This document shows, piece by piece, positions 63,659-64,000 of a stretch of DNA of 64,000 bases (position 1 is the stretch's first letter; each line of letters opens with the position of its first letter). A program made the position numbers and the translations under genes. Source of the DNA: Tolypothrix sp. FACHB-123 (GTDB lineage: Bacteria; Cyanobacteriota; Cyanobacteriia; Cyanobacteriales; Nostocaceae). The stretch is taken from contig NZ_JACJRE010000005.1 in the NCBI RefSeq assembly GCF_014697075.1, forward strand, positions 62,001 to 126,000, written 5' to 3'. Under the pieces are notes generated by a model that had not been told where the DNA came from, searched no databases, and was given only the letters and a program-made list of their open reading frames with translations.

Positions 63659-64000
63659 ATGCCAAAATCCAAAAAGAGCGGTACTTCGATTAATCTGAAC
63701 GATCCACAATATTATCTCAACCGAGAATTAAGCTGGTTAGAGTTTAATAGCCGGGTATTACATGAAGCTTGCGACCAGCGCACACCACTGCTAGAAAGAC
63801 TCAAGTTTTTAGCAATCTTTACCTCGAATTTAGATGAATTCTTTATGGTACGGGTTGCAGGTTTAAAGCAACAAGTCGAGGCCAAAGTCACTCAATTAAG
63901 TCCTGATGGGCGCACGCCACAACAACAGCTAGATGATATCAGGTTTACACTCAGTCCTCAGGTGACGAAACTGCACCAACATTTTGAGCAAGTACTGCGA
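63659..64000 (+). CDS. ppk1: Polyphosphate kinase 1, N-terminal part, cut by the window edge
   Basis: The first 114 residues from ATG 63659 are visible. [40 protein letters not shown] and [12 protein letters not shown] are the signature start of PPK1. The enzyme makes inorganic polyphosphate from ATP and is reversible. The catalytic histidines lie beyond the window. The gene is divergent from pfkA. Confidence 0.93.
   Translation, partial: MPKSKKSGTSINLNDPQYYLNRELSWLEFNSRVLHEACDQRTPLLERLKFLAIFTSNLDEFFMVRVAGLKQQVEAKVTQLSPDGRTPQQQLDDIRFTLSPQVTKLHQHFEQVLR

Overview
The window is chromosomal DNA of a filamentous cyanobacterium, most likely a member of the Nostocales. The signs are the very frequent HIP1 octamer GCGATCGC, tandem heptanucleotide repeats of the TGCCCAA, GTTGACT and GGGCTAG type, the gene order fbp-tal-zwf-opcA, and cyanobacterial families such as UPF0182, DUF1815, DUF2839, MidA-like and CIA30. 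No rRNA or tRNA gene was recognised.

Region by region: 1-5100 holds the 5' end of a serine/threonine kinase gene (minus strand) and a large HTH/NB-ARC/WD40 protein (plus strand). 5290-8100 is accessory DNA: a candidate Yfr1 small RNA, a decayed type V-K CRISPR-associated transposon (CAST) inserted just behind it, a broken type I restriction gene, a broken RAYT transposase and several REP-like palindromes. 8241-10763 holds a MidA-like methyltransferase, a tiny membrane peptide and a 3-hydroxyisobutyrate-dehydrogenase-like enzyme. 11030-15123 is a second accessory block with a cytosine-methylase remnant, a short HTH-NACHT ATPase, and an Xre antitoxin and RES toxin separated by repeats. 15534-18397 holds three less-known genes. 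18752-29344 is core metabolism: hisC, an RRM protein, the oxidative pentose phosphate cluster fbp-tal-zwf-opcA, cobyrinate amidase and a cyclic-nucleotide-binding protein. 29607-48699 mixes membrane and envelope proteins, a thioesterase, a CHAT lipoprotein, a degenerate DinG-like protein, an M48 protease, a GUN4-domain protein and lysS. 48837-54682 is a compact candidate conflict operon: HigB-like toxin, HigA-like antitoxin with an extra C-terminal domain, a TPR-CHAT protease, an unknown protein, and a protein repeating the antitoxin's extra domain. 54824-64000 holds a VOC-like membrane protein, a sigma-like factor, TPR and secreted proteins, an alanine-rich repeat ORF, a small CRISPR array without cas genes, a sensor kinase, a 21-bp minisatellite, pfkA and the start of ppk1.

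The most striking observation is the CAST remnant. A degenerate CRISPR repeat at 5601-5628 (minus strand) is followed by a spacer that matches, at 16 of its first 17 bases, a site at 5312-5328. That site has a 5' GTT (GTN PAM), and the transposon end begins 64 bp beyond the PAM. This fits the known geometry of Cas12k-guided homing. The target contains CTCCTCACACC, the hallmark of the cyanobacterial sRNA Yfr1, and lies directly before a strong terminator. So this CAST appears to have homed to a conserved sRNA gene and not to a tRNA gene. The second system worth attention is the 48.8-54.7 kb CHAT operon with its duplicated adaptor-like domain.
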